The notes: generated from the sequence alone by a model not told the origin. A DNA stretch of 64,000 nt from Rhodopseudomonas sp. P2A-2r (GCF_026015985.1 NZ_CP110389.1:4310001-4374000); one strand, 5' to 3'; shown: positions 8,223-18,268, numbered from the stretch's first letter. Numbers and translations are program-made.

Positions 8223-10031
8223 ATGAACAAGCCGATGACCGGGATCACCCGACGCAAGCTCCGCTCCAGCGAGTGGTTCAACGACCCCCACAATCCAGCG
8301 ATGACCGCTCTCTATCTTGAGCGCTACCTGAATTACGGCCTGACCCGCCACGAACTGCAGTCCGGCAAGCCGATCATCGGCATTGCCCAGACCGGCAGCG
8401 ACCTGTCGCCGTGCAACCGCCATCACCTCGAACTGGCCAAGCGCGTCCGCGAGGGAATCACCGCCGCCGGCGGGCTGGCGATGGAATTTCCGGTGCATCC
8501 GATCCAGGAGACCGGCAAGCGCCCGACCGCGGCACTTGACCGCAACCTGGCCTATCTCGGCCTTGTCGAGGTGCTGTTCGGCTATCCGCTCGACGGCGTC
8601 GTGCTGACCACCGGCTGCGACAAGACCACGCCGGCCTGCCTGATGGCGGCGGCGACGGTGAACCTGCCGGCGATTGTGCTGTCCGGCGGGCCGATGCTCA
8701 ACGGCTGGCACGAGGGCGAACGCACCGGCTCCGGAACAGTGGTCTGGAAATCCCGCGAGCGGCTCGCCGCGGGCGAGATCGACTATGAGGAATTCATGTC
8801 CATCGTGGCGTCGTCAGCGCCCTCGGTCGGCCATTGCAACACCATGGGCACGGCGTCGACGATGAACTCGCTGGCCGAAGCCCTGGGCATGTCCCTGCCC
8901 GGCTGCGCCGCCATCCCGGCGCCCTACCGCGAACGCGGCCAGATTGCCTACGAGACGGGCAGCCGCATCGTGGAAATGGTGTGGGAGGACCTCAAGCCCT
9001 CGGACATCCTGACCCGCGAGGCGTTCGAGAACTGCATCGTCGTCAATTCCGCGATCGGCGGCTCGACCAATGCGCCGATCCACATCAACGCGCTGGCCCG
9101 CCACATCGGCGTCGAACTGGATATCGACGACTGGCAGAGCGTCGGTCACAAGGTCCCGCTGCTGGTCAACATGCAGCCGGCGGGATTCTATCTCGGCGAA
9201 GAATATCACCGCGCCGGCGGCGTGCCCTCGGTGGTGCGCGAGTTGATGACGCACAAGAAGATCCACGAAGGCGCCATGACCGTCAACGGCAAGACCATGG
9301 GCGAGAATTGCGCGGCCGCACCGAAGCCGGACAACGACGTGATCTGGTCCTACGACAAGCCAATGGTGAAGGATGCCGGCTTCCTGGTGCTGCGCGGCAA
9401 CCTGTTCGACTCGGCGATCATGAAGACCTCGGTGATCTCCAAGGAGTTCTTCGAGCGCTACCTCAACAACCCGAAAGACCCCAACGCCTTCGAGGGCCGC
9501 GCCATCGTGTTCGAGGGGCCGGAGGACTATCACCACCGCATCGACGACGCCGACCTGAACATCGACGAGCACTGCATCCTGTTCGTGCGCGGCACCGGGC
9601 CGATCGGCTATCCCGGCGGTGCCGAGGTGGTCAACATGCAGCCGCCGGCGGCGCTGATCAAACGCGGCATCCACTCGCTGGCCTGTATCGGCGACGGCCG
9701 GCAGTCCGGCACCTCGGGCTCGCCCTCGATCCTCAACGCCACCCCGGAGGCCGCGGCCAATGGCGGCCTGGCGATCCTCAAGACCGGCGACATGGTGCGC
9801 ATCGACCTCAACAAGGGCGAAGCCAACATCATGATCTCCGACGAGGAGCTGAAACGGCGACGCGCCGAGCTGATGGCTGCGGGCGGGTTCAAGTATCCGG
9901 CCAACCAGACGCCGTGGCAGGAACTGTACCGCTCCACCGTCGGCCAGCAGGCCACCGGCGCCTGCCTGGAACTGGCAACGCGCTATCACGACATTGCCGG
10001 CACGATCGGCACGGCAAGGCATAACCACTAA
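8223..10031 (+). CDS. IlvD/Edd family sugar-acid dehydratase
   Basis: A 602-residue [2Fe-2S] dehydratase of the IlvD/Edd family. The three expected cluster cysteines are visible in [20 protein letters not shown] and [12 protein letters not shown], and the C-terminal [13 protein letters not shown] segment carries the catalytic-serine region. It fits the branch that acts on aldonic acids (arabinonate, xylonate, fuconate and similar) to give 2-keto-3-deoxy acids, rather than the valine-pathway enzyme; this is inferred from pattern and context. The ATG at 8223 has GGGAG 5-6 bases upstream and is preferred to a start 37 codons earlier. It is followed by an SDR dehydrogenase on the same strand and diverges from a sugar importer. 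Confidence 0.88.
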   Translation: MNKPMTGITRRKLRSSEWFNDPHNPAMTALYLERYLNYGLTRHELQSGKPIIGIAQTGSDLSPCNRHHLELAKRVREGITAAGGLAMEFPVHPIQETGKRPTAALDRNLAYLGLVEVLFGYPLDGVVLTTGCDKTTPACLMAAATVNLPAIVLSGGPMLNGWHEGERTGSGTVVWKSRERLAAGEIDYEEFMSIVASSAPSVGHCNTMGTASTMNSLAEALGMSLPGCAAIPAPYRERGQIAYETGSRIVEMVWEDLKPSDILTREAFENCIVVNSAIGGSTNAPIHINALARHIGVELDIDDWQSVGHKVPLLVNMQPAGFYLGEEYHRAGGVPSVVRELMTHKKIHEGAMTVNGKTMGENCAAAPKPDNDVIWSYDKPMVKDAGFLVLRGNLFDSAIMKTSVISKEFFERYLNNPKDPNAFEGRAIVFEGPEDYHHRIDDADLNIDEHCILFVRGTGPIGYPGGAEVVNMQPPAALIKRGIHSLACIGDGRQSGTSGSPSILNATPEAAANGGLAILKTGDMVRIDLNKGEANIMISDEELKRRRAELMAAGGFKYPANQTPWQELYRSTVGQQATGACLELATRYHDIAGTIGTARHNH

Positions 10032-10069
10032 CCGTCACCTACCGCGCACATCCGTCAGCGCAGTCGAGC

Positions 10070-10213
10070 ACCTCTCCCGCCGCGCGAAGCGAAGCTTCGC
10101 TAGGCGGGGAGAGGTCGGAGCCGAGCGATAGCGAGGCTTCGGGTGAGGGGAGCCCGTGAGACTCACTGGCTCCCCCTCACCCCAGCCCTCTCCCCGCAAA
10201 CGGGGCGAGGGAG
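10070..10213. repeat. Palindromic intergenic repeat, family A (copy 2)
   Basis: ACCTCTCCCGCC...GGCGGGGAGAGGT followed by GGGTGAGGGGAGCC...CCCCTCACCCC and CCCTCTCCCCGC. It fills most of the 239-base gap between the dehydratase and SDR genes. It lies inside what should be one transcript, so it may fold in the mRNA. Confidence 0.8.
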
Positions 10214-10270
10214 CGCTGGGCCGTCGCTTCAACTTCGAAGACTTGAATAATAACAAATGGGGAGAACCAC

Positions 10271-11005
10271 ATGTCTGATCGGCTGAAGGGTAAACGCGCC
10301 TTTGTGACTGCGGGGGCCGCCGGCATCGGCCGCGCCTGCGCGCTGGCCTTTGCACGCGAGGGCGCCACGGTATTCGCCACTGACATCGACGAGAAAGGCA
10401 TCGCCACCCTGACCAAGGACGGCGTGGCGGAGGTGGCTAAACTCGACGTGCGCGACAGCGCGGCGGTCGACGCCATGGCCAAGAAGGTCGGGCCGGTGGA
10501 TATCCTGCTCAACGCCGCCGGCTTCGTGCATCACGGCACCGTGCTCGACTGCGACGACGCGGCCTGGGATTTCTCGTTCGACATCAACGTCAAGTCGATG
10601 CACCGCACGATCCGCGCCTTCCTGCCGGGCATGCTGGCCAACGGCGGCGGCAGCATCGTCAACATCGCCTCCGCCGCCGGCGTGTTCAAAGCCGCACCGA
10701 ACCGCTACGTCTACGGCGCCACCAAAGCGGCTGTCGCGGCGCTGACCCGCGCGGTGGCGGCCGACTTCATCACCAAGGGCATCCGCTGCAACTCGATCTG
10801 CCCCGGCACCATCGAGACGCCCTCGATGCTCGACCGCGCCGCGGCGGCCGGCCCGCAGGGACGCGAACTGTTCGTGTCGCGGCAGCCGATGGGCAGGCTC
10901 GGCACCGCCGACGAGATCGCCTCGCTGGCGGTCTATCTCGCCAGCGACGAAAGCTCGTTCACCACCGGCGTCGCCCACATCATCGACGGCGGCTGGACGC
11001 TTTGA
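10271..11005 (+). CDS. SDR family dehydrogenase, probably for a 2-keto-3-deoxy sugar acid
   Basis: A 244-residue classical short-chain dehydrogenase. The cofactor motif TAGAAGIGRA is at residues 13-22, ATDID follows beta-strand 2 (suggesting NAD), NAAG is at about 80, and the catalytic set is the IASAAG serine segment plus YGATK. The sequence resembles the BDH2 / 2-keto-3-deoxy-L-fuconate dehydrogenase group. Paired with an aldonate dehydratase it could oxidise the 2-keto-3-deoxy product to a 2,4-diketo acid for later hydrolysis; that is inference, and no diketo-hydrolase gene is in view. An AATGGGGAGAACC ribosome site precedes the ATG. Confidence 0.85.
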   Translation: MSDRLKGKRAFVTAGAAGIGRACALAFAREGATVFATDIDEKGIATLTKDGVAEVAKLDVRDSAAVDAMAKKVGPVDILLNAAGFVHHGTVLDCDDAAWDFSFDINVKSMHRTIRAFLPGMLANGGGSIVNIASAAGVFKAAPNRYVYGATKAAVAALTRAVAADFITKGIRCNSICPGTIETPSMLDRAAAAGPQGRELFVSRQPMGRLGTADEIASLAVYLASDESSFTTGVAHIIDGGWTL

Positions 11006-11010
11006 CCTCC

Positions 11011-11036
11011 GCCTCTCCCCGCTTGCGGGGAGAGGC
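11011..11036 (+). terminator. Family A hairpin just after the SDR gene, possible transcript end
   Basis: GCCTCTCCCCGC and GCGGGGAGAGGC form a perfect 12-pair stem with a TT loop, starting 6 bases after the SDR stop codon. There is no U-tract, so it is a stable 3' end or processing hairpin rather than a classical intrinsic terminator. It is also a minimal copy of repeat family A. Confidence 0.5.
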
Positions 11037-11157
11037 GGCCGCCGCTGCACCAGTCGTGTGAGCGGCGACTGCACGGCCATCGCCATGCGAATGGTACGCG
11101 CAGATTGGAAGTCCCCTCACCCTGCCCTCCCCGGAAGCGCGGGGCGAGGATGTGCGT

Positions 11158-11658
11158 TCAGCGGACCGCAGCGGACTGTCGATCTGACCAGCTTTCGACG
11201 TCGGCCATTTCCGCAGTGCCTTCCATGGTGGTGATCTGACCGTCGCGGGCGATCAACACGGTGCGGGGGATGTCGCCCTGCCAGTCCGGATCGATCTCGA
11301 ACCTCAGCCGCTCGACAAATCCATCGCCGAAAATCCAGTTCTCTGCAGATGACAGGCCGGCGTTCTGCAGCATCGCGCGGGTGGCATCGGGCAGATTCGG
11401 CACCAGGTCGGCACTGATGGTCACGACATCGATCGCCGGGTGATCCTTCATGAACGCGCCGAGCAACGGCAATTCAACCTTGCACGGACCGCAGGTGACG
11501 CCCCAGAAATGCACCAGCGTGGGCCGCCCCGCATGGGCGTGCAGAATTTTCTGCCAGCTTCCGCGCTCGAAGGGCTTCAGCTGCTCCGGGATGCCGGCGG
11601 CCTGCGCCGTCAGCACCAGGACCATCAGGATCGCGCCTGCCAGACACTTCGACTTCAT
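11158..11658 (-). CDS. TlpA-like thiol-disulfide oxidoreductase
   Basis: A 166-residue exported thioredoxin-fold protein. A signal peptide or membrane anchor occupies residues 5-21, and the redox motif is C56-G-P-C59 in HFWGVTCGPCKVE. The proline loop is IPRTVLI. The ATG at 11658 overlaps the stop of the upstream propeller gene (ATGA) and has GAGGA upstream, so translation is coupled. Family knowledge: TlpA/ResA-type proteins reduce disulfides in periplasmic partners, often for cytochrome or copper-site assembly. It is the last gene of a putative four-gene unit, and the cysteine cluster of the propeller protein is a plausible substrate. Confidence 0.88.
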   Translation of the reverse strand: MKSKCLAGAILMVLVLTAQAAGIPEQLKPFERGSWQKILHAHAGRPTLVHFWGVTCGPCKVELPLLGAFMKDHPAIDVVTISADLVPNLPDATRAMLQNAGLSSAENWIFGDGFVERLRFEIDPDWQGDIPRTVLIARDGQITTMEGTAEMADVESWSDRQSAAVR

Positions 11659-12893
11659 GGCTCTTCCTCGATCGATTGAAAGCGATAGCCGTCGGCTTTG
11701 GTCATCCATGACAGGAAGGTCCTGCGCCCGTCCGTCACCAGCAACGGATGGTCGGATGTATCCTGTGTCGTCGCGACAGCCCTCGGCGCCGACCAGCTAT
11801 TGCCATCGTCCCGCGACGTCATGAGATTGACCGTGGTCTTTTCGCCATCGAACTCTTTCCACACGAGCTCGATGCCGTGCGGGCCCGCGATGACATATGG
11901 CCGCGATGGGCTGCGTCCGGGCTGGCCGAGCGCAAGCGGCGCCGAGAAGGTCCGCCCGCCATCGTGCGAATGGGCATAGAACAGGCCCTTGCGATTCTTG
12001 CCGTTGGTGTACCAATTCACATGGTAAGTGCCTGCAGCCGAAATCGTCAGGCTCGGCCCGTGATGCGGACAGGCGGCGATCTGCCAGTCATCCTGGCTGA
12101 CCCGAAAGATATCACCCGGCGTCGCCAGATCGGAGAAGGTGACGATCGCGTGGTCGCGAACGCCGCCTTCGAAGATGTTCCTGAAGATCACCACCGGACG
12201 CCCCGGCCCGACGAACGCCAGCCCGATCCGGCAGCATTCACAGGTATTGTCCTTGACCATCTGCGCCTCGGAATAGGTGGCGCCGCCGTCCCGCGACGAC
12301 GCCACATAGAGGGCGGCGCCGTCATACTTCTTGCCGGCCTGCTGCACCGGAACGCGATTGCGCTTGTCGAGCCATGCGGCGAACACCGTTCCGTCGGCAT
12401 CGATCGCCAGCGCCTCGAAGCGCTGGCTCTCGTTATTCGCAGTGATCGGCAGCAGCGCCGTGAAGCTCTGGCCGCCATCCACCGAACGCGCGTTGAATAC
12501 CTGACCGTTGAACGCCTTGTCCCGGAACGTCGAAAACGCCACCGCGATCCGGCCGTCGCGATCCACGGCAATTTTCGGCCTTGCGTCAGGTCCCCAGTCG
12601 AGATTGAGGGTCTCTTTCGACACCGCTACCGGCGGCGAGAAGCTTTGCCCAACATCTTTCGAGCTGGCGACGGAAACCTGCCCGCCCGCCATCCATGCCA
12701 GCCAAAGCGTCCCGTCCGGACCGAAGGCCGGCGTCACCTTCGATGCGCAACGCAGAATCTGCTCTTCGCACGCGGTTTCCGACGCATGCTGATGGGACAT
12801 TTGCCCGGATGCAGTCGCCCGCCAGAGCGTGACGGACAACGCCACAACGATCCCCGTTCGAAGCATCTGCCCTCGACTGTGCTGCCTCATCAT
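11655..12893 (-). CDS. Exported sialidase-like (Asp-box) beta-propeller protein
   Basis: A 412-residue protein with a signal peptide (residues about 9-30) and at least five Asp-box repeats: SSKDVGQSFS, SVDGGQSFT, SSRDGGATYS, SHDGGRTFS and SRDDGNSWS. These mark a sialidase-like propeller, but I see no proof of sialidase activity. It also has metal-ligand-like groups: MSHQH near residue 34, C42 and C49, the cluster C218-E-C-C, and CPHHG. It lies between a TonB-dependent receptor upstream and a TlpA-like reductase that overlaps its stop. A role as a periplasmic metal-binding or scaffold protein is inferred from these features. Confidence 0.8.
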   Translation of the reverse strand: MMRQHSRGQMLRTGIVVALSVTLWRATASGQMSHQHASETACEEQILRCASKVTPAFGPDGTLWLAWMAGGQVSVASSKDVGQSFSPPVAVSKETLNLDWGPDARPKIAVDRDGRIAVAFSTFRDKAFNGQVFNARSVDGGQSFTALLPITANNESQRFEALAIDADGTVFAAWLDKRNRVPVQQAGKKYDGAALYVASSRDGGATYSEAQMVKDNTCECCRIGLAFVGPGRPVVIFRNIFEGGVRDHAIVTFSDLATPGDIFRVSQDDWQIAACPHHGPSLTISAAGTYHVNWYTNGKNRKGLFYAHSHDGGRTFSAPLALGQPGRSPSRPYVIAGPHGIELVWKEFDGEKTTVNLMTSRDDGNSWSAPRAVATTQDTSDHPLLVTDGRRTFLSWMTKADGYRFQSIEEEP

Positions 12894-12957
12894 TCGCGGC
12901 TACCCAATGCATGAACAGAGCGCGCCGGCATTCTGTCGAATTGCCGGCGCGCCCCGC

Positions 12958-15357
12958 TCATTGGAACGCCACCTTCATGCCGGCGACGAAGGTCCTCGGC
13001 GAGCCCGCGTAAATAGATCCGGTGGAGTTCGCCAGGACGGTCGCAGGGTTCTGGACGCCGCCTGACGTGACCGAGTTGCCGATGTTGTTCGCCGAAGCAA
13101 TATAGGTCCGGTCGAACACGTTCCTCACCTCGAGATACAGGCTGAGCGATTTGAGATAGTTCGACGCCAGATCGGTCTTGTAGTGGACATTAAGGTTGAC
13201 CAGCTCGTAGCCGGGCGCCTTCAGCAGGTTGGCGTTGTCCAGATAGAACGAGTCCTTCCACTGCAGTTCGACAAACGCGCCGAGGCCCTGCAACGGTCCC
13301 GCCAGTTCGTCATAACCCAGGCGTGCGGTCAGTTCGTTCGGGGAGACGCCCGGGATCTTGTTGCCTGCCCGGTTGAAGCTGAACACCTGTCCATTGGTCA
13401 GGTTTTCCGTGTAGTCGGTGTAGATCTGGTCGAGATAGGTGTAGGCCGCAGTTGCCCGCCAGCCGGGCGTGATCTGCCAGTCGGCCGCGAGCTCGACCCC
13501 GCGATGTTCGGAGCGCGGCGCATTGAACGTATAGCTCGAATTGGGCGCCCCGACCGGCGTCGCCTGCGAAACCAGTTCGTTGCGGAAGAACTCGTAGAAA
13601 CCGGTCACGCTGAACTTCACGGCATTGTTCGGCGTCCAGTCGAAGCCGAGGTCATAGCCGAGGTTCTTCTGCGTATCGAGCTGGGTGTTGTTGCCCAACT
13701 GGCCATTGGCGAGGACGAACAGATTGCCGACCTGCGGCGTGCCGTATCCGGTCGCCACCCGACCGCGGAACAGCCACTCGTTGTTCAGCCTGTAGAGCAG
13801 CGCCAGCTCCGGCGCGGTGTTCTCGAACTGCCTGTCGGTGCTGATGACAGAGGTCGAGGTGACGCCGGACGCTCCGGTATAGCTGTAGGCGGAGTTCCTC
13901 CCGGTCAGATTCGTGACTTCCCAGCCGATGCCGGCAATTGCCGTCAGCGACGACGTCAGGGCAAGCTCCTCGCGCGCACGCAGGCCGTAGTTGGTGTGCT
14001 CGCCTACCACGTTGGAGGACAGCCGCCCGAGCGCAGCATTTCCGCCCGGCATCAGCATGCGGGTATCGCCGGACCAGCTCAGCGTGTTGTAGAAGCCGCC
14101 GAAATAGGTCGTTGCCGCCATCCCGAGGATCTCGCCGCGACGGGTGATGTCGCTGGAGTAATTGTAGGACGGATAGTCGCCGATGGCGTTGGTGGTGCCG
14201 GTCGGCTGGCTGATGTTGCGGTCATCGAAGACGAACTGGTTGCGCCATGTGGTCTGGTTGTCGAAATCGTGCTCCCACCGGCCGCCGACAATGGTGCGCC
14301 GGTCGGTACGTCCGAGCCCGGCCTGCTCCGCGGTCCGCGCGCTGGTTCCCGCCGCGTTGTTGAATCCGTTGTTGTTCAGCGTGACCGTTCCGCAGCCGGC
14401 GCCGGCGCCCGCGGCGGTCGCGCAGCCCTGCTGGAATGGATTCTGATAGTATTGATTAAGCGAGGAGCGGATCGGCAGGCGGGTATCGAGATCGTTGTTG
14501 ATCACCTTCAGCGTCAGCCGATCGTCAGGCGTGATCTTCAGGGTCCCCAGAAAATTCACGGTCTGCGTGTTGAACCAGCTGTTGCCGATGAAGCCGTCGC
14601 CGCGGGCGTCGCTGGCAAACAGCGAGCCCTCGAAGTTTCCGACCTTCTTGCCCGCCGCCAGGTAGTTGTTGAGATAGCCGAAGCTACCGCCATCGACGCC
14701 GTATTCGATGCCGTTGATTTCGCCGCCCGGTCGGGTGCGGAAATTGAGCGCGCCGCCGGTGGCATAGTTGCCGTACAGCGCCGACGACGGCCCGCGGATG
14801 ACGTCGATGGCTCCGTAAGCGCGCGGATCAATCAGATCGCTGCGCGACAGACCGTCGGGCTGCGTGACCGGAAAGCCGTCGTCGAAGATCACCAGGTTGC
14901 GGATCGCGAATCCGTTGCGGGCGTTGGAGCCGCGGATCGAAATGCCGAGATCGCGTGGCCCGTTGCCCTGCTTGACCGAGACGCCCGGGCTGTCGCGCAG
15001 GACGTCGCCGACCGAAAACGCCGGCCGGTTGTCGAACTGGCTGCGATCGATGGTGGTCTGGGTCTGTCCTGCCGGCACACTGGACAGGCTTCCGCGCGCA
15101 TCGCTGGCGGTGGCCGGCCTGGCCTGCGACGGATTTGCGGAGGCGCTGACCGCGGCGGGCCGCGCGCGTGACCTGGCAGCCGATGAGCGGACCTTCGGCT
15201 TTTGCACCGCGCGCTTCGGCGCGGCGCCGGGCGCATCGACAGTAACGGCCGGCAAGCTTTGGCTTGCCGATTGCGCAAACGCTGGCTCAGCTGAAATGGA
15301 AACGGCAAGCACAAGCGCGCCGGCGCTCGCACTGCACAGGGCAGATGCACGAAACAT
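12958..15357 (-). CDS. TonB-dependent outer-membrane receptor (possible copper receptor)
   Basis: A 799-residue outer-membrane receptor. A signal peptide ends near AFAQ (residue 29), an alanine/arginine-rich linker follows, then the plug (SVGDVLRDSPGVSVKQ, ISIRGSNARNGFAIRN, DVIRGPSSALYGN) and a 22-strand-type barrel ending in aromatic ...VAGMKVAFQ. The TonB-box region is probably LPAVTVDAP near residue 35. It lies 65 bases upstream of the propeller gene and 88 bases downstream of the DUF2946-like gene, all on the minus strand. DUF2946 proteins are often found with copper receptors, so copper is the favoured but unproven substrate. Confidence 0.88.
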   Translation of the reverse strand: MFRASALCSASAGALVLAVSISAEPAFAQSASQSLPAVTVDAPGAAPKRAVQKPKVRSSAARSRARPAAVSASANPSQARPATASDARGSLSSVPAGQTQTTIDRSQFDNRPAFSVGDVLRDSPGVSVKQGNGPRDLGISIRGSNARNGFAIRNLVIFDDGFPVTQPDGLSRSDLIDPRAYGAIDVIRGPSSALYGNYATGGALNFRTRPGGEINGIEYGVDGGSFGYLNNYLAAGKKVGNFEGSLFASDARGDGFIGNSWFNTQTVNFLGTLKITPDDRLTLKVINNDLDTRLPIRSSLNQYYQNPFQQGCATAAGAGAGCGTVTLNNNGFNNAAGTSARTAEQAGLGRTDRRTIVGGRWEHDFDNQTTWRNQFVFDDRNISQPTGTTNAIGDYPSYNYSSDITRRGEILGMAATTYFGGFYNTLSWSGDTRMLMPGGNAALGRLSSNVVGEHTNYGLRAREELALTSSLTAIAGIGWEVTNLTGRNSAYSYTGASGVTSTSVISTDRQFENTAPELALLYRLNNEWLFRGRVATGYGTPQVGNLFVLANGQLGNNTQLDTQKNLGYDLGFDWTPNNAVKFSVTGFYEFFRNELVSQATPVGAPNSSYTFNAPRSEHRGVELAADWQITPGWRATAAYTYLDQIYTDYTENLTNGQVFSFNRAGNKIPGVSPNELTARLGYDELAGPLQGLGAFVELQWKDSFYLDNANLLKAPGYELVNLNVHYKTDLASNYLKSLSLYLEVRNVFDRTYIASANNIGNSVTSGGVQNPATVLANSTGSIYAGSPRTFVAGMKVAFQ

Positions 15358-15444
15358 AGAAATATCCTGACACCGGCATCGCCGCCGGCTTGCTTAGACA
15401 CAGAGTTTGCTGCGGAGACCGCTGCAAAAACGAATGTGGTTCAG

Positions 15445-15813
15445 TCAGGAGAGAAGCGGTGGTGCGCGCGCCTGCGCGGGGCTGTGGCGACGATCGACGC
15501 CGTCAAGCGACGGGGGTTCGGTCCAGACAGTTCGCGCGATAGAACGGACCAGAACTGATGGCGTCGGTTCGAGATTGCCGAGCAGCGCAACACCGGCATG
15601 CGCGAGGGCGCAATGCAGAATACAGGCTGGCGAGCCGCGCTTCTGATCGGACTGGTGGTCCAGACCATCGGTCCCGGTCATTCCCGAGCAGATTTCCATG
15701 GAGGAAATCGGGCCGGCCGCAGCGACAGCGAAGTATGGCACGAGGGGAGCGACGATCTGCGCCCACACCGCCACCAAACCGATAAAAAGATATGTCTTCA
15801 GCCGCTGTCGCAT
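15445..15813 (-). CDS. DUF2946-like small exported protein
   Basis: About 122 residues, with one hydrophobic segment near residues 7-29 (signal or anchor) and the C-terminal Cys/His pattern PACILHCALAHAG typical of DUF2946 proteins. The start is uncertain: ATG at 15813 fits the hydrophobic N-terminus but has only a weak ribosome site, and an in-frame ATG also exists at 15846. The function of the family is unknown; members are frequently encoded next to TonB receptors for copper. It is the first gene of the unit that continues with receptor, propeller and TlpA-like protein. Confidence 0.6.
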   Translation of the reverse strand: MRQRLKTYLFIGLVAVWAQIVAPLVPYFAVAAAGPISSMEICSGMTGTDGLDHQSDQKRGSPACILHCALAHAGVALLGNLEPTPSVLVRSIARTVWTEPPSLDGVDRRHSPAQARAPPLLS

Positions 15814-16039
15814 GAATACCGAGCCACCCAAGGTCCCCCGTACCATGCAGGATTTGACGAGTCGAGGCCAGGTCTCGGAGACGGGCGCGTCTTCCCCTTA
15901 CCGAGGCGGACATATTGGTCGAACCCCGAAGCCGAACTGACAGCTGCGGAAGCCGAGCAATGCATAGGAGAGTAGAGTATCGAGCCCCGGATCTGCAGAG
16001 CGGCACCTGGCGCTGCAGCGTACGGAACGCGAGCGCGCC

Positions 16040-16835
16040 CTACCCCTTGCCCTTGACGCGAAAAATCACCGGCAAAGTAAAGCTCAGGCCCTCGTCGGCG
16101 ACCAGCGGCGGCGGTTGCGGCACCGGGTCGGAGCGGCGGACCATGGCCAGCGCGGCCTCGTCGAAGGCGGCGTCACCGGAGCCTTTGACAATGCTCACCT
16201 TCAGCACATGGCCGACCCGGTCGATCTCGAAATTGACGGTGATCTCCGCGGTCTTCTGCTGGCGCTCGGCCGGATAGCGCTTGTGCTTGTCGAGATGCGA
16301 CACCAGCTCCTTCTGCCAGGTGGTGCGCGCGCGCCGGGCGGCCTCGCCCGAACCCTGCGCCGGAGCCACCGCCTGCGGGGCTTCCTTGACCGCCTCGAAG
16401 CTCGGCATCGCGGTCGCTTCGGCGGCCACCGACTCCGTGGAGGCGGATTGCTTGACCGTGGCCTTGTCCGGCTCCTCCTCGGTCGGCTTCTTGGATCTCG
16501 TTTTCCGTGACCACGCGATCCGGCTCCTCGCTCTCGATCACCTTGGCCTGCGGCAGTTCGGTTTCCTTCTCCACCGCCTTCTGCTCGGCGATGGCCGGCG
16601 ACGCGGTGGACGCCTCGGTGTCCGGCCCCGGCGGCAGGTCGGTGGCCTCGAGCCGTGGCGCCGCCATCTCGATGCCGACCTCGATGGCCGGCGCGCCCAT
16701 GGCGTCGTCTGAGTCCTCGGCGTCCATCTGCAGCACCGCCGCGGCAATGCCGCCGCCATGCAGCAGCACCGCGCAAAGTGCGGCGATCATCCACAGCCGC
16801 CGCGAGGGCCGTTTGGCATCAAGGTCGGACATCAT
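16040..16835 (-). CDS. tonB: TonB family energy-transducing protein, frame broken near 16494
   Basis: The N-terminal part reads LWMIAALCAVLLHGGGIAAAV, a single membrane anchor, followed by a proline/glutamate-rich periplasmic linker. At 16491-16496 the frame shifts; the rest (KKPTEEEPDKATVKQ, then LDKHKRYPAERQQKTAEITV and DEAALAMVRRSDPVP) continues in another frame to 16040. Removing one base restores a 264-residue protein of normal TonB design, with the C-terminal domain that contacts receptor TonB boxes. The gene follows exbD by 11 bases and closes the siderophore operon. If the break is real, TonB would lack its C-terminal domain and the unit would depend on another TonB. Confidence 0.82.
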
Positions 16836-16846
16836 CGTTCCCTGGC

Positions 16847-17317
16847 TCAGGGCTTCGGCACGTCAGGCGCCGGTTGCGAAGGTGCTGCGGCCGCCGGCAC
16901 GCCTTCCAGCGTCACCAGCTTGATCTTGTAGCCACCGCTGTTGAGAAGCTCCAGCACGTCCATCATGTCGCCATAGGGCACGGCCCGATCGGCGCGCAGG
17001 AACACCATGCGATCCTTGCCGACCTCGGCCATGGAGTCGAGCGTGCGCACCAGATCGACGCGCTTGACCATGTTCTCGCCGATCGCCACCGCCAGATCGG
17101 ACTTGATGCTGACATAGGTCGGCTTGTCCGGCTTCTTGGTCGGCGTGGCCGTGGACGATGGCAGGTCGATCGGCAGGTCGACGGTGGACAGCGGTGCCGC
17201 GACCATGAAAATGATCAGCAGCACAAGGATGACGTCGATGAAGGGCGTGACGTTGATTTCGTGGGATTCCGCGAAATCGTCGTCGTCGTCAGCACCTTCG
17301 GAAATTGACATGCCCAT
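16847..17317 (-). CDS. exbD: TonB-system biopolymer transport protein ExbD
   Basis: A 156-residue inner-membrane protein. The single membrane segment FIDVILVLLIIFMVA (residues about 27-41) contains the conserved proton-path aspartate, preceded by HEINVTP. The periplasmic domain ends with a proline/alanine-rich tail. It starts 3 bases after the exbB stop and is followed by tonB 11 bases later. With ExbB it forms the proton-driven motor that powers TonB. Confidence 0.93.
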   Translation of the reverse strand: MGMSISEGADDDDDFAESHEINVTPFIDVILVLLIIFMVAAPLSTVDLPIDLPSSTATPTKKPDKPTYVSIKSDLAVAIGENMVKRVDLVRTLDSMAEVGKDRMVFLRADRAVPYGDMMDVLELLNSGGYKIKLVTLEGVPAAAAPSQPAPDVPKP

Positions 17318-17320
17318 GTG

Positions 17321-18268
17321 CTACTCCGCCGCGCGGGCGTGCGAGCCGCCATGGGTGCGGTCGAGGTCGCGCGACAGCAGACGACCGGCGGCGCCCGAGG
17401 CGCGGCTCACCAGCTCCATGTAGCCCTTCGTCACCCGCGCGAAGTGATTGTAGATGATCACCGCGGGAATCGCCGCAACCAGGCCGATGGCGGTGGCCAG
17501 CAGCGCCTCGGCAATGCCGGGCGCCACCACCGCGAGATTGGTGGTCTGCGATTTCGAAATGCCGATAAAGCTGTTCATGATGCCCCACACGGTGCCGAAC
17601 AGGCCGACGAACGGCGACGTCGCGCCGATGGTTGCCAGCGCGCCCATGCCGAAGCGCACGCGCCGCGCCTCGGCGCGAACGATCTCGCTGAAGCTGGAAG
17701 CTGCACGCTCCTTGATGCCGCTGTCGCTGGAAATGCCGGCGGACATCCGTCCCTCATGCATCGCTGCCGCCAGCAGCGATGACAGCACGTTCTCCTTGCC
17801 GCCGAGCGCGAGCTGGGCTTCGGCCAGCGAGCGCTTCTCCGAGATGCGCTTCAGTGCGCCGCGTAGCTTGCGCTGGGCCACCGACAATTCCAGCATCTTG
17901 GCGATACCGACGGTCCAGGTCACCAGCGACGCAAAGGCCAGGCTGACCATGATCGCCTGGACGATGATGTCGGCGTTCCTGAACATCGACCACGGCGACA
18001 GTTCGTGAATCGCATTCGCGACAACGGCCTTGGCCGGCTTGCCGGAAGCGTCGGGCGCCGCTTCGGCCGAGGGGGCCAGCGGCACTGCCGGCCGTGTCTC
18101 GGCCGCGGGTGCCTGCGGCTGCACCGGGGGCGCCTGCGCGACCGCCGGTTGCGACGTCACCGGTGCGGCCGGTGCTGCCTTCTGTTGCGCGAGCAAGGGA
18201 GACGCCAGCGCCACGACGGCAAGCACGGCGGCCCACTTGAGAGTTTTTCCAAACGATGATGCGATCAT
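17321..18268 (-). CDS. exbB: TonB-system biopolymer transport protein ExbB
   Basis: A 315-residue ExbB with an N-terminal signal-like segment and a long alanine/proline-rich periplasmic extension (residues about 28-80), as in many alphaproteobacteria. The core has three membrane segments, with [18 protein letters not shown] and [17 protein letters not shown] as conserved helices. Its ATG overlaps the stop of the restored hydroxylase frame (ATGA at 18268-18265), which implies coupling. The order hydroxylase-exbB-exbD-tonB under a siderophore receptor is a recognisable iron-uptake arrangement. Confidence 0.93.
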   Translation of the reverse strand: MIASSFGKTLKWAAVLAVVALASPLLAQQKAAPAAPVTSQPAVAQAPPVQPQAPAAETRPAVPLAPSAEAAPDASGKPAKAVVANAIHELSPWSMFRNADIIVQAIMVSLAFASLVTWTVGIAKMLELSVAQRKLRGALKRISEKRSLAEAQLALGGKENVLSSLLAAAMHEGRMSAGISSDSGIKERAASSFSEIVRAEARRVRFGMGALATIGATSPFVGLFGTVWGIMNSFIGISKSQTTNLAVVAPGIAEALLATAIGLVAAIPAVIIYNHFARVTKGYMELVSRASGAAGRLLSRDLDRTHGGSHARAAE

